DNA of 64,000 nucleotides, taken from the NCBI RefSeq assembly GCF_003014595.1, contig NZ_PYGK01000012.1, positions 62,001 through 126,000 on the forward strand, in the 5' to 3' direction. A program made the translations under genes and the position numbers. This document shows, in pieces, positions 1 through 8,244 of the stretch. Numbering within the stretch: the first letter of the stretch is position 1; every line of letters begins with the position of its first letter. The notes under the pieces were generated by a model. The model had not been told where the DNA came from. It saw only the letters and a list, made by a program, of their open reading frames with translations, and did not search any database. Source of the DNA: Chitinophaga ginsengisoli (GTDB taxonomy: Bacteria > Bacteroidota > Bacteroidia > Chitinophagales > Chitinophagaceae).

Positions 1-1601
1 GCAGTCTTCGATCCAACAAAGAGATAAGATTACAAAGCACCAATACGCTGAATTATCACCGGGTATTCAACAATACCCACAACCTGGATATCACGGCAGT
101 ATCAGAGTATCAGCAAACTGCCTACAACTATCTTTCTGCAGGCGCTTCTAACCTGACATATGAATCGTTCCTATGGAATAACCTTGCTTTAGGCACGCCC
201 GGCAGTCCTTCTTCCGGATATTCCAAGTCAGCTTTATTTTCATTAGTAGGTCGTGTGAACTATGGATATAAAGATAAATACCTGCTCTCCGCAGCACTCA
301 GAAGAGACGGCGCCTCTAAATTCCTGGGCAATAACAAGTACAGTTATTTCCCGTCTGTATCTGTCGGCTGGGTCATCACCAATGAACCCTTCATGCAGCA
401 GGCGCGTTTCATCAGCAACCTGAAACTGCGCGGCAGCTGGGGTTCTACTGGTAGTCAGAGCGTCAATGCCTATAGCACCTTTTCTTCTTATTCCAGGATG
501 ATCGCGTCGTTTACCAATGCCACTTTCCTCAATGGGATCGTAATGGGTAATATCGGTAATCCTGATCTGAAATGGGAAACCACTGAACAAAAAGACATCG
601 GCCTGGATGTAGGTATCCTTGATGACAGGATCAATATTACTGCGGATTATTTTGTAAAAGATACCCGCGACCTGCTATTGAACGAAAACCTGCCTATGTA
701 TCTTGGCGGTAATGCCATTACCCGGAATGTCGGCGCTGTACAGAATAAAGGCTTCGAATTTTCAATAGAAGGTGCTGTCATCAACAAAGGCCCCATCACC
801 TGGACTACCAGCCTGAATGCCTCCTTTATCAAAAACAGGATACAGACACTCGGCGCGGGCAAAAAACTGATCTTTGACCCGACCGATAGAAAGATTGGCG
901 GTGGTATGTCTCCGCAATCAGAATTTGTGATCATGCCAGGACAACCCCTGGGGGCCATCTGGGGACTCACCTACCTGGGTACCTGGAAACCCGGCGATAG
1001 TAAAGCACAGGAATTTGGCGCTGTACCAGGCGACTCCCGGTATCTTGACAGGGATAACAACGGCGTGATAGACGCAAACGATTATGGTGTGATCGGCACG
1101 GGTATTCCCCGTATATCTGCCGGATGGAACAATACCATCAGTTATAAAGCATTTACCTTGAACCTGCTCTGGCAGGGACTCTTCGGTTTCGATAAACTGA
1201 ACTATAACAAAGCTGCCGCCATGTATTACGGTGGTGATGCCCGCGAAGCTACTTCCGTAGATATCAAAAACCGTTATATACCTGGTGTGAACGAGACATC
1301 AGACATTCCCGGGTTCAGCAGCACCAACAGGAACTTTACACAAAGTACCCGCTTCCTGGAAAAAGCAGACTTCGTGCGACTGAAAAACGTCAGCCTGTCT
1401 TATGACATCAGGAAGCAACAACTAAAGAATATGGTAGCGGTAAAGCTGTTCCTGAGCGCCACCAATCTTTTCACCATTACCAGTTATAGCGGTATAGATC
1501 CGGAGGCCAACTCCTCTGCCGGCGATATCAGACAGGGTATTGATTTCGGTTCCTATCCCAACGCAAAGACCATCACCGGTGGTGTTACACTGAGCTTTTA
1601 A
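1..1601 (+). CDS. SusC/RagA-family TonB-linked outer-membrane receptor, 3' part only
   Basis: This is the C-terminal part (about 530 residues) of a SusC-like TonB-dependent transporter that would import oligosaccharides across the outer membrane. The frame is open from base 3, so the gene begins left of the window; the GTG at 255 is only an internal valine codon. The visible part consists of beta-barrel strands with the family's typical phrases, such as RRDGASKF, NPDLKWETT and LSYDI, and it ends in an aromatic residue (VTLSF), as barrel proteins do. A susD gene follows 10 bases later and a GH16 glucanase after that, so its substrate is probably a beta-glucan. The plug and signal peptide lie outside the window. 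Confidence 0.93.
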   Translation, partial: SLRSNKEIRLQSTNTLNYHRVFNNTHNLDITAVSEYQQTAYNYLSAGASNLTYESFLWNNLALGTPGSPSSGYSKSALFSLVGRVNYGYKDKYLLSAALRRDGASKFLGNNKYSYFPSVSVGWVITNEPFMQQARFISNLKLRGSWGSTGSQSVNAYSTFSSYSRMIASFTNATFLNGIVMGNIGNPDLKWETTEQKDIGLDVGILDDRINITADYFVKDTRDLLLNENLPMYLGGNAITRNVGAVQNKGFEFSIEGAVINKGPITWTTSLNASFIKNRIQTLGAGKKLIFDPTDRKIGGGMSPQSEFVIMPGQPLGAIWGLTYLGTWKPGDSKAQEFGAVPGDSRYLDRDNNGVIDANDYGVIGTGIPRISAGWNNTISYKAFTLNLLWQGLFGFDKLNYNKAAAMYYGGDAREATSVDIKNRYIPGVNETSDIPGFSSTNRNFTQSTRFLEKADFVRLKNVSLSYDIRKQQLKNMVAVKLFLSATNLFTITSYSGIDPEANSSAGDIRQGIDFGSYPNAKTITGGVTLSF

Positions 1602-1611
1602 AGAATAATTT

Positions 1612-3075
1612 ATGAAAAGACAATTCCACATGAAAAAAATATACATGGTCATTTGCCTGCTGCTGACAGCAGGATGCAGCAAACAGCTGACAGAAGATCC
1701 CCGTGGACTGGTAGGTGGTTCACAGGCTTTAAGCAGCGTAGCGGGGCTGGAATCAGCCCTTACGGGCGCTTATGGCAGCCTGATGGTACCCTGGAACAGC
1801 GGCTTCACTACGGTGTCGCAAATCGCTATGACGATGGGCGCTGATGACCTGACCACACATCCCGGCTCCAACAAGGAAGAGTTCAGGGAGTTTGACCGCT
1901 TCAACGTATCATCACTCAACAGCAGGATGAACCCCATCTGGCTGGGATGTTACAAAACCATACAATCCACTACCAATATCATCAACAACTACCAGCAGGT
2001 GCAGGATGGTACTACCGCTACAGTGAATGCCATCGTAGGTGAAGCCAGCTTCCTGCGGGCGCTGTGTTATTACTGGCTGACAAGGCTATGGGGAGAAGTG
2101 CCCATTATTCCTACGGAAAAGTATTCAACCGATCTGCTAAACCTGACTAAAAGCGCTCCTGCTGCTGTTTATAAGCTCATTGAAGAAGATCTGGCCAGAG
2201 CAGAGGAAATGATGCCGGATAAGAAACGCGATCCGGGAAGGCCCAATAAAGGCGCTGTAAAGGCATTACTGGCAGATGTATACCTGACAGAAGCCGGCTG
2301 GCCTTTGAAAGATCAGTCAAAATATGCACTGGCAGCCGCCAAAGCGAAAGAAGTAATAGACAACAAAGCAGCTTACAGTTTTGATCTCTACCAGGGCGAT
2401 TATCTGAAGATCTTTGCAGGTGGCACCACAGAAGATGTCTTTACTTTATTCACCCGTGGACAATGGTCTACCTACAACTCATTTTATGGCCTGTCTACCA
2501 TGCCTGAAAATGAAGGTGGCTGGAGCGATTTCTTTACTGAACTGAAATTCTTCCGTGACTTCCCTGCAGGCAGCAGGAAAGATGCAACCTTCTCCACGGA
2601 GTTCGTGGTCAATGGCGATACCATCCCCTGGCAGGAAACAACGACAAAACACCCGTACTATAAGAAGTTCACCATTCAGTCGGGCGCTAAGAATGTCTAC
2701 ATGTCCAACAACCCTGTGATCATGATCCGTTATGCCCATGTATTACTGATCTATGCAGAAGCACAGGCACGTGCTACCGGCACACCTGATGCACAAGCCT
2801 ATGCCGCGGTAAATGCCGTACGGCAGAGAGCCGGCCTGAGTCCATTGCCCGAAGGTTTGTCAGGAAACGATTTTGCAACAGCAGTAGTACAGGAACGCGC
2901 CTGGGAATTTGCCGGGGAATGGAACCGCTGGTTTGATCTCGTAAGACTGGAACAGGTAGCAGCTGCCAATGCTGATAAAGACCCCGGCGACCTGGCGCCT
3001 GCGGGAACGATCACCCAAAAACAATACTGGATGCCTGTGCCAGGTGCCGACGCGATCATTAATCCGAATTTATAG
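1612..3075 (+). CDS. SusD/RagB-family nutrient-binding lipoprotein
   Basis: This is the surface glycan-binding partner of the SusC receptor just upstream. The 487-residue product starts with a lipoprotein signal peptide whose lipobox LTAGC puts the lipidated Cys at residue 22. The ATG at 1630 (residue 7) would also give a good signal peptide, so the exact start is open. SusD features include the TPR-like helical core with phrases such as GEASFLRALCYYWL near residue 145, and the C-terminal SusD segment with NAVRQRAGL and the motif WEFAGEWNRWFDLVR near residues 430-445. Length is usual for the family. It is transcribed with susC and the GH16 gene. Confidence 0.93.
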   Translation: MKRQFHMKKIYMVICLLLTAGCSKQLTEDPRGLVGGSQALSSVAGLESALTGAYGSLMVPWNSGFTTVSQIAMTMGADDLTTHPGSNKEEFREFDRFNVSSLNSRMNPIWLGCYKTIQSTTNIINNYQQVQDGTTATVNAIVGEASFLRALCYYWLTRLWGEVPIIPTEKYSTDLLNLTKSAPAAVYKLIEEDLARAEEMMPDKKRDPGRPNKGAVKALLADVYLTEAGWPLKDQSKYALAAAKAKEVIDNKAAYSFDLYQGDYLKIFAGGTTEDVFTLFTRGQWSTYNSFYGLSTMPENEGGWSDFFTELKFFRDFPAGSRKDATFSTEFVVNGDTIPWQETTTKHPYYKKFTIQSGAKNVYMSNNPVIMIRYAHVLLIYAEAQARATGTPDAQAYAAVNAVRQRAGLSPLPEGLSGNDFATAVVQERAWEFAGEWNRWFDLVRLEQVAAANADKDPGDLAPAGTITQKQYWMPVPGADAIINPNL

Positions 3076-3105
3076 AGTATATAACCCACACTTAAAATTT
3101 CCGTT

Positions 3106-5622
3106 ATGAAAAACATCTCAACACTGCTCGTGTTGCTGGGGTTACTGCTATGCAATAAACTCAGTGCACAATTTATGTTACTCGACGACATGGAGGGTAA
3201 TGGTCCCTGTTCAGGCAGATGGACCTATTACGCCGGCAACACCACTACCGGTAAGGTGCAGTTCGGCGTGCCTAACCCTGCCCCCTCCACACTTAATCCC
3301 AGTCCACTGGTGGCAAAGTTCATCAAGGATACCAGCTGCTTTGAGTATATGACCGCTGCTTGCTCCCTGACGGATTCCTTTGACCTCAGCACCAACAGCG
3401 TGTTTAAAATGCTGGTATACGCCAGCACCAAAGACGAGATCATGTTTAAACTGCAGCCAGGCAGTAACTACGGCAAAGCCGTCTATTTTACCTACAAGGT
3501 GAGCCAGGTGAACCACTGGGAAGAAGCCACCTTCAACTTCCAGAGCGTAAAAAACAGAACTGATCTGAACCGCGTGGAAGTACATTTCATTGATGGTAAA
3601 AAGGCGAACGGTATTCTGTATTTCGATCTTGTACAGGCGCCTAATCCGACGAATATCATCATCTCCGGCCCCAACATACCCATGGGACAGGAAGATGGAA
3701 AAGTCATCACCGCAAAGGTGAACGGCACCACCTTTAAACCTACACTGACACTCACCAACTGGACGGCTGCGAATCTGCCCGTCGGTGTATCTATTGGCAG
3801 TGTACAACGCCTCACTGACTCCACCGCCGCTATTACATTGAGTGGTAACTCACCTGACAACTATTCTACCAAAACACTGAAGCTGACCATCGCAGGACAG
3901 GAGCTCGCCGTCGCCAATGCCGCTACTTACCCTGCCAAAGGAACCGTTACATTCGACGGTAATCCCGGCTGGACGATGATCTATGCGGACGAATTCGATG
4001 TGGCCGGCAAACCCGATGTAACCAAATGGACAGTAGATGCGAAGCCTAAAGGATGGATCAACGGAGAACAGCAGGTCTATACCGATACCACATACGACAA
4101 TGCGAAGGTCAGGAATGGAGAACTGGTCATCACCGGGAAGAGAGACTACCCTACCGGCGACAGCACAGCGCCCTGGTCGTCTGCCCGTTTGATCTCACAA
4201 AACAAAATGGACTTCAGATATGGTAAAGTAGAAGTAAGAGCTAAACTACCCCGTGCACGCGGTTCCTGGCCTGCCATCTGGCTCATGCCTACTACCAGCG
4301 CTTATGGCGCATGGCCGAAAAGCGGAGAGCTGGACATCATGGAACATGTCGGGAATAATTTCGGTACCGTCCTCTCCACCGTACATACACAGAATAACAA
4401 CTGGACCAATGGCAGTCATCTTTCTGCTACGAAAAAGATCATGGATGTAGATACGGTATTCCATGTATATGCACTGGAATGGACTCCGGACTCTTTACGT
4501 TTTACGTATGACAGCGTGAAGTGTTATACCTATGTTAATCCGCATACAGACTGGAAAGACTGGCCATTCGATCAGCAATTCCATATCATACTCAATGTCG
4601 CTATTGGCGGCGGTATGGGTGGCGCTATTACAGCCGCCGACTTCCCGGACAGCATGACGGTAGATTATGTGCGCGTATACCAGAAAGGACTCGGCACACC
4701 GATATTGGATACCATTATGCTCACCCCTGCCGACATAAGATTTATAGCCGGCAAACAACAACAGTATACGGCGAAGGCATATGACCAGAACGGACAGCCG
4801 ATGACCATCGCACCCACCTGGAGCATTACCGGCAATGGTAATAGTATTACTTCCGGAGGATTAGCCACACTGGACACATCAGGTATTATCACCGTTTCGG
4901 CAACAATAAACGGTGTGACAAAATCAACCAGCACCTATGCTAACCTGCGTATACCGAACTATAAGCCCATACCGGTAAAAATAGAAGCAGAGCGCTTTGA
5001 CAATTCCAACTCCTGTTGTACTGAACCTACGTCCGACACTGGTGGCGGCCAGAACATCAGCTTCATCGGCGGAGGTACCTGGTTTGAATATGACATTGCG
5101 GTACCACCAGATAGCGCGGCCTACAGGATAGACTTCAGGGTAGCAGTAAGCACGGCATGCAGCCTGAAGATCCAGATCAACGACAGCACCTTGCAAACAG
5201 TTAACCTTCCTGTAAGCGGCGGCTGGCAGAACTGGAGCACTGTCAGCTCCGCGCCTGTCACACTCAGTCCCGGCAACCAGACCATCCGTATCTATTCAAA
5301 TGCTTCCGGCTGGAACTTCAACTGGCTGAACATTGTACGCGACAGTTCAGCAGCACGTATAGCATATGCGCCGCCTGCTGTTATCCTGAAGGATGAAAAA
5401 CTGCGTATCTATCCGAATCCTACTTCGGGTCAGTTGACAATAGATATACAGGGAAAGACTTATAAAACACTTACGCTATTGGATATACAAGGTAATGTGA
5501 TCAGGCAATGGGGTATAAGGGCAGGTGAAAAACAGATCACCCGCGACCTTGGCTTCCTGCCGGCAGGCACTTACTTCCTGCGGTTTGACAGGCAAAAAAC
5601 ACTCAAGTTCATGAAACTCTGA
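3106..5622 (+). CDS. Secreted multidomain GH16 beta-glucanase with T9SS sorting domain
   Basis: This is an exported endo-beta-glucanase (laminarinase/lichenase type) of 838 residues. A signal peptide is followed by a beta-sandwich region (about 25-190) and a spacer. The GH16 catalytic domain spans about 290-530 and carries the signature GELDIMEH, in which Glu408 should be the nucleophile and Glu413 the acid/base. An Ig-like segment (about 540-615) and a CBM6-like carbohydrate-binding module (about 625-745, phrase GGGTWFEYDI) follow. The end is a type IX secretion sorting domain (about 765-838, RIYPNPTSGQLTI). It lies 30 bases after susD and most likely cuts the polymer taken up by the SusCD pair. 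Exact substrate specificity cannot be read from sequence. Confidence 0.93.
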   Translation: MKNISTLLVLLGLLLCNKLSAQFMLLDDMEGNGPCSGRWTYYAGNTTTGKVQFGVPNPAPSTLNPSPLVAKFIKDTSCFEYMTAACSLTDSFDLSTNSVFKMLVYASTKDEIMFKLQPGSNYGKAVYFTYKVSQVNHWEEATFNFQSVKNRTDLNRVEVHFIDGKKANGILYFDLVQAPNPTNIIISGPNIPMGQEDGKVITAKVNGTTFKPTLTLTNWTAANLPVGVSIGSVQRLTDSTAAITLSGNSPDNYSTKTLKLTIAGQELAVANAATYPAKGTVTFDGNPGWTMIYADEFDVAGKPDVTKWTVDAKPKGWINGEQQVYTDTTYDNAKVRNGELVITGKRDYPTGDSTAPWSSARLISQNKMDFRYGKVEVRAKLPRARGSWPAIWLMPTTSAYGAWPKSGELDIMEHVGNNFGTVLSTVHTQNNNWTNGSHLSATKKIMDVDTVFHVYALEWTPDSLRFTYDSVKCYTYVNPHTDWKDWPFDQQFHIILNVAIGGGMGGAITAADFPDSMTVDYVRVYQKGLGTPILDTIMLTPADIRFIAGKQQQYTAKAYDQNGQPMTIAPTWSITGNGNSITSGGLATLDTSGIITVSATINGVTKSTSTYANLRIPNYKPIPVKIEAERFDNSNSCCTEPTSDTGGGQNISFIGGGTWFEYDIAVPPDSAAYRIDFRVAVSTACSLKIQINDSTLQTVNLPVSGGWQNWSTVSSAPVTLSPGNQTIRIYSNASGWNFNWLNIVRDSSAARIAYAPPAVILKDEKLRIYPNPTSGQLTIDIQGKTYKTLTLLDIQGNVIRQWGIRAGEKQITRDLGFLPAGTYFLRFDRQKTLKFMKL

Positions 5623-5650
5623 TGTCCGACTGTTAATACCTATGAGCAAC

Positions 5651-5681
5651 GAAGGGTGTCCGCGAAAGCGCGACGCCCTTC
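5651..5681 (+). terminator. Stem-loop downstream of the GH16 gene
   Basis: The arms GAAGGGTGTC and GACGCCCTTC pair with one G-U wobble, and an inner CGC-GAAA-GCG helix gives a GNRA-type loop. No strong T-run follows, so this is either a weak intrinsic terminator or a 3'-end stabiliser for the susCD-GH16 transcript. Confidence 0.55.
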
Positions 5682-5709
5682 CTCATTTATGACAACAGTT
5701 AAATAGAAC

Positions 5710-5740
5710 TTTTCGACATTTTTTGTTCACGTGTCGAAAA
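5710..5740. promoter_or_regulatory. Inverted-repeat operator over the tetR promoter
   Basis: The left arm TTTTCGACA (5710-5718) and the right arm TGTCGAAAA (5732-5740) are perfect reverse complements separated by 13 bases. The -33-like TTTG (5722-5725) lies in the spacer, and the -7 element follows the right arm, so a bound dimer would block the promoter. The same arms with the same spacing recur at 6401-6429 ahead of the MFS gene. I infer that this is the operator of the adjacent TetR protein. Confidence 0.75.
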
Positions 5741-5754
5741 TACTATTACCTTTG
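5722..5754 (+). promoter_or_regulatory. Bacteroidota-type promoter of the tetR gene
   Basis: The -33 element TTTG (5722-5725) and the -7 element TACCTTTG (5747-5754, matching TAnnTTTG) are 21 bases apart. Transcription would start just after 5754, which rules out the GTG at 5731 as the translation start and supports ATG 5776. Confidence 0.65.
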
Positions 5755-5775
5755 AATAGCAACTGTACCGTTTTA

Positions 5776-6387
5776 ATGCCAACAAATACTGCACTGAAAG
5801 AAGATATTATCCAGCAACAGATCCTGCAGGCCGCCCAGCAGCTATTTCAAAAACATGGTTATCAGAAGGTAACGATGGACGATGTAGCCAAAGCCATCGG
5901 CAAGGGCAGGAGTTCCCTCTATTACTACTACAAGAACAAAGACGAAGTATTTGACGCCGTAATGGATGCGGAGATCAGCGACATCATGGCCGGGATCACC
6001 CGCGCAGTAACCCAGGCCACTACTGTTGAGCAGCAACTGCGGACGTTTGGTATTACCAAGACAAAGATCTCCGCCAAAAAGAAGGCCTTCTTCGAAGCCC
6101 TGGAAACCGGCATGAATGCTGAAGAAATATCACGATATACTAAAAAGAAACAGGCTATTCAAAAGAAGATGAGGAAAGAAGAAGCCACCTTACTGCACCA
6201 CATCCTGAACGAGGGCGCGTTGAAAGGTGAAATCAAAGTACTGGACCCCGCGGAACAGGATACGCTCATTTTTGTTTTTGCGACCAGCCTCCGCGGATTG
6301 AAACGGGAGTTATTGTTTTATAATAACCGTATAGAACCTGCTATCGATATGTTGGTCCGTATGACAATGCAGACTATTAAGCGATAA
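5776..6387 (+). CDS. TetR/AcrR-family transcriptional repressor
   Basis: This is a one-component regulator of about 203 residues. The N-terminal helix-turn-helix is clear: ILQAAQQLFQKHG is followed by VTMDDVAKAIGKG and SLYYYYKNKDEVF (about residues 10-60 from this start). The C-terminal half is the variable ligand-binding and dimerisation domain. The frame extends back to a GTG at 5731, but that codon lies inside the operator and promoter, so ATG 5776 is preferred. The gene sits immediately before an MFS exporter, and both have the same inverted repeat upstream. Autoregulation and control of the exporter are therefore likely. The ligand is unknown. Confidence 0.9.
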   Translation: MPTNTALKEDIIQQQILQAAQQLFQKHGYQKVTMDDVAKAIGKGRSSLYYYYKNKDEVFDAVMDAEISDIMAGITRAVTQATTVEQQLRTFGITKTKISAKKKAFFEALETGMNAEEISRYTKKKQAIQKKMRKEEATLLHHILNEGALKGEIKVLDPAEQDTLIFVFATSLRGLKRELLFYNNRIEPAIDMLVRMTMQTIKR

Positions 6388-6400
6388 TTTTTTTACCTTA

Positions 6401-6429
6401 TTTTCGACACTTTATCAAAAAATGTCGAA
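6401..6429. promoter_or_regulatory. Second copy of the TetR-type operator, ahead of the MFS gene
   Basis: TTTTCGACA (6401-6409) and TGTCGAA (6423-6429) repeat the arms found at 5710-5740 with the identical 13-base spacing, while the spacer sequence itself differs. The site lies between the tetR stop (6387) and the MFS start (6459). Conservation of the arms but not the spacer is what a protein-binding site would show. Confidence 0.75.
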
Positions 6430-6458
6430 TTGTAAAAGAACAGACGATAGATATTCTT

Positions 6459-7736
6459 ATGATACAAACAGAAAAAGGAAATGCCTTCAGGGCATTCCGT
6501 AACAGGAACTACGCATTATTCTTCTGTGGGCAATCCATTTCGCAGATCGGCACCTGGATGCAACGTACTGCCGTCAGCTGGGTCATCTACTCCATCACCC
6601 ATTCCGCCTACATGCTGGGCCTGGCCGTATTTGCACAGCAGTTCCCTTCTTTTTTGTTTTCGCTCTTAGGAGGCATTGTCTCCGACAGATATGATCGTCG
6701 CAAAATATTACTGATCACCCAAACCGCTTCGCTGATACAATCGGTATTACTGGCAATACTCACCTTCACCGGTCATTATATTATCTGGGAAATATTAGCA
6801 CTAAGTATGCTGCTGGGCATTGTGAATGCATTCGACACACCGGCCAGGCAGCCCATGGTACATGACCTGGTCAATAACAAGGAAGATATTACCAATGCCA
6901 TGGCCCTGAATTCCGCCATGGTAAATATCGCCCGCTTGGTTGGTCCAGCCCTGTCAGGGATTGTATTACAATCCTTCGGGGCCTACACCTGTTTTGCATT
7001 GAACGCCTTGAGTTTTCTGGCCGTGATCGCCTCTTTGTTATTAATGCAGCTTCCCCCATTCACCCCACCAGCCATCAAAAAGAAAGTGATGGCAGAATTA
7101 TCAGAAGGGTTCAGGTATTTACAACAAACACCGCGCATAGCGGTCATCATTCTCCTGATGATGTTTATGAGCCTGCTCGTGTTACCCTACGACACGCTAA
7201 CGCCAATATTTGCAAAAGTTATTTTCAAAGGCGATGCCCGCACCTTTGGATATATCGCCAGTGCCGCAGGGCTGGGAGCCATAACAGCAAGTTTGTTTCT
7301 CGCATCTTTAAAAAAGAATGCCAATCTTATACCCATCCTGCTAATCAGCATCGGTATTCTGGGCCTCGGACTAATAGGGTTTTCCTACTGCACCTCCTTT
7401 TACTGGTCTATCCCTTTCGCTGTTATCATCGGACTGACTTCTTTAACTCCCATGACAGTAGGTATTACTATTATACAAATGGAATCAGCCGCACATATGC
7501 GCGGTCGGGTAATGAGTTATATGGCCATGGCATACTTTGGTATGATACCATTAGGAAGCTTATTAATTGGTGCTGTATCCCAGAAAATATCAGCACCGCG
7601 GGCAATGTTACTGGAAGGCTGTATAGCAATCGTCACTGCATTAATATTCCCCCGCTACCTCAAACACGAACGATTGAATAAAAAGAATATGAAGGACATG
7701 CAGGAAGCTGAAAACACTATAGTCAATAAAGTATAA
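6459..7736 (+). CDS. MFS efflux transporter (EntS-like family)
   Basis: This is a 425-residue integral membrane protein with about 12 hydrophobic segments and both ends likely cytoplasmic. It is of the MFS type that includes the enterobactin exporter EntS and many drug exporters. The start RAFRNRNYALFFCGQ and the loop GGIVSDRYDRRKILL after the second helix (motif A, about residues 68-82) are typical. A second conserved piece, NAFDTPARQPMVHDLV, follows helix 4. It is preceded by the same inverted repeat as the tetR gene 72 bases upstream, so it is probably repressed by that regulator and induced by its own substrate. The substrate cannot be read from sequence. Confidence 0.9.
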   Translation: MIQTEKGNAFRAFRNRNYALFFCGQSISQIGTWMQRTAVSWVIYSITHSAYMLGLAVFAQQFPSFLFSLLGGIVSDRYDRRKILLITQTASLIQSVLLAILTFTGHYIIWEILALSMLLGIVNAFDTPARQPMVHDLVNNKEDITNAMALNSAMVNIARLVGPALSGIVLQSFGAYTCFALNALSFLAVIASLLLMQLPPFTPPAIKKKVMAELSEGFRYLQQTPRIAVIILLMMFMSLLVLPYDTLTPIFAKVIFKGDARTFGYIASAAGLGAITASLFLASLKKNANLIPILLISIGILGLGLIGFSYCTSFYWSIPFAVIIGLTSLTPMTVGITIIQMESAAHMRGRVMSYMAMAYFGMIPLGSLLIGAVSQKISAPRAMLLEGCIAIVTALIFPRYLKHERLNKKNMKDMQEAENTIVNKV

Positions 7737-8190
7737 TACCTACAATACAATATGGTACTATCATGCATAAATGAAAATTAACGCACTGATACAGGTAAGC
7801 TATTATAGCTATTATAGCCATTATAATCCATTATAACTCCTGTCAAAAAACACTCCCGATAGGCAGAACGCACAATACCATTGTAAGACAGCGGAAGTAG
7901 CACTGGTTTCAGATGGGAATGGCGGGCCTTCGGCTCTCCGGTGACACGACAGATGCCGCCCAATCGATATCCAAATCCCTATTCGCTTGATAATGTCCAA
8001 TAGCATTCCAGAGAGGCGCCGACCGCCATCTCCATCTGAAACCAAAGCTACTTAGCGTATAAAAAAAACTATTCGCCTGACAATGTCCAATAGCATTCCA
8101 GAGAGGCGCCGACCGCCATCCCATACTGAAACCAAAGCTACTTAGCGTATAAACCCATTCGCCTGACAACGCTCAACCGGAGCCACAAAA
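7737..8190. repeat. Non-coding repeat cluster: two direct copies and one inverted copy
   Basis: The region between the MFS gene and the sugar dehydrogenase holds no convincing gene. A unit of about 86-90 bases occurs twice head-to-tail (7981-8070 and 8071-8156). Both copies share TAGCATTCCAGAGAGGCGCC and CTGAAACCAAAGCTACTTAG. The start of a third copy (ATTCGCCTGACAACG) lies at 8157-8171. A partial inverted copy occupies about 7895-7942 (AAGTAGC, then GGTTTCAGATGG and ATGGCGG). Upstream, 7799-7835 is a degenerate run of TATTATAG-like units. The inverted and direct copies could fold into a long hairpin. Confidence 0.75.
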
Positions 8191-8226
8191 AAACAGGGTG
8201 TGCCAAAAATATGACACACCCTGTTT
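8191..8226 (-). terminator. Intrinsic terminator of the sugar dehydrogenase gene
   Basis: A perfect 12-bp stem (AAACAGGGTGTG paired with CACACCCTGTTT) encloses a 12-base loop. On the minus strand it is followed by a T-run, and it sits 19 bases past the stop of the leftward dehydrogenase gene. Confidence 0.85.
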
Positions 8227-8244
8227 CATAAATCGAATGGCGTA

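Noticed and set aside
3211..3807. Leftward open frame of 198 codons inside the GH16 gene
   Set aside because: It is fully antisense to a conserved multidomain enzyme and has no start signal.
5731..5775. GTG start for the TetR protein
   Set aside because: The codon lies inside the operator and upstream of the -7 element, so it cannot be in the mRNA; ATG 5776 is used.
7778..8169. Leftward open frames across the repeat cluster
   Set aside because: They arise from the repeated non-coding units, repeat the same peptide text, and have no start signal.
7981..8171. Regularly spaced repeats that might be a CRISPR array
   Set aside because: The units are about 86-90 bases and repeated almost in full, with no short repeat and unique spacer pattern and no cas genes nearby.
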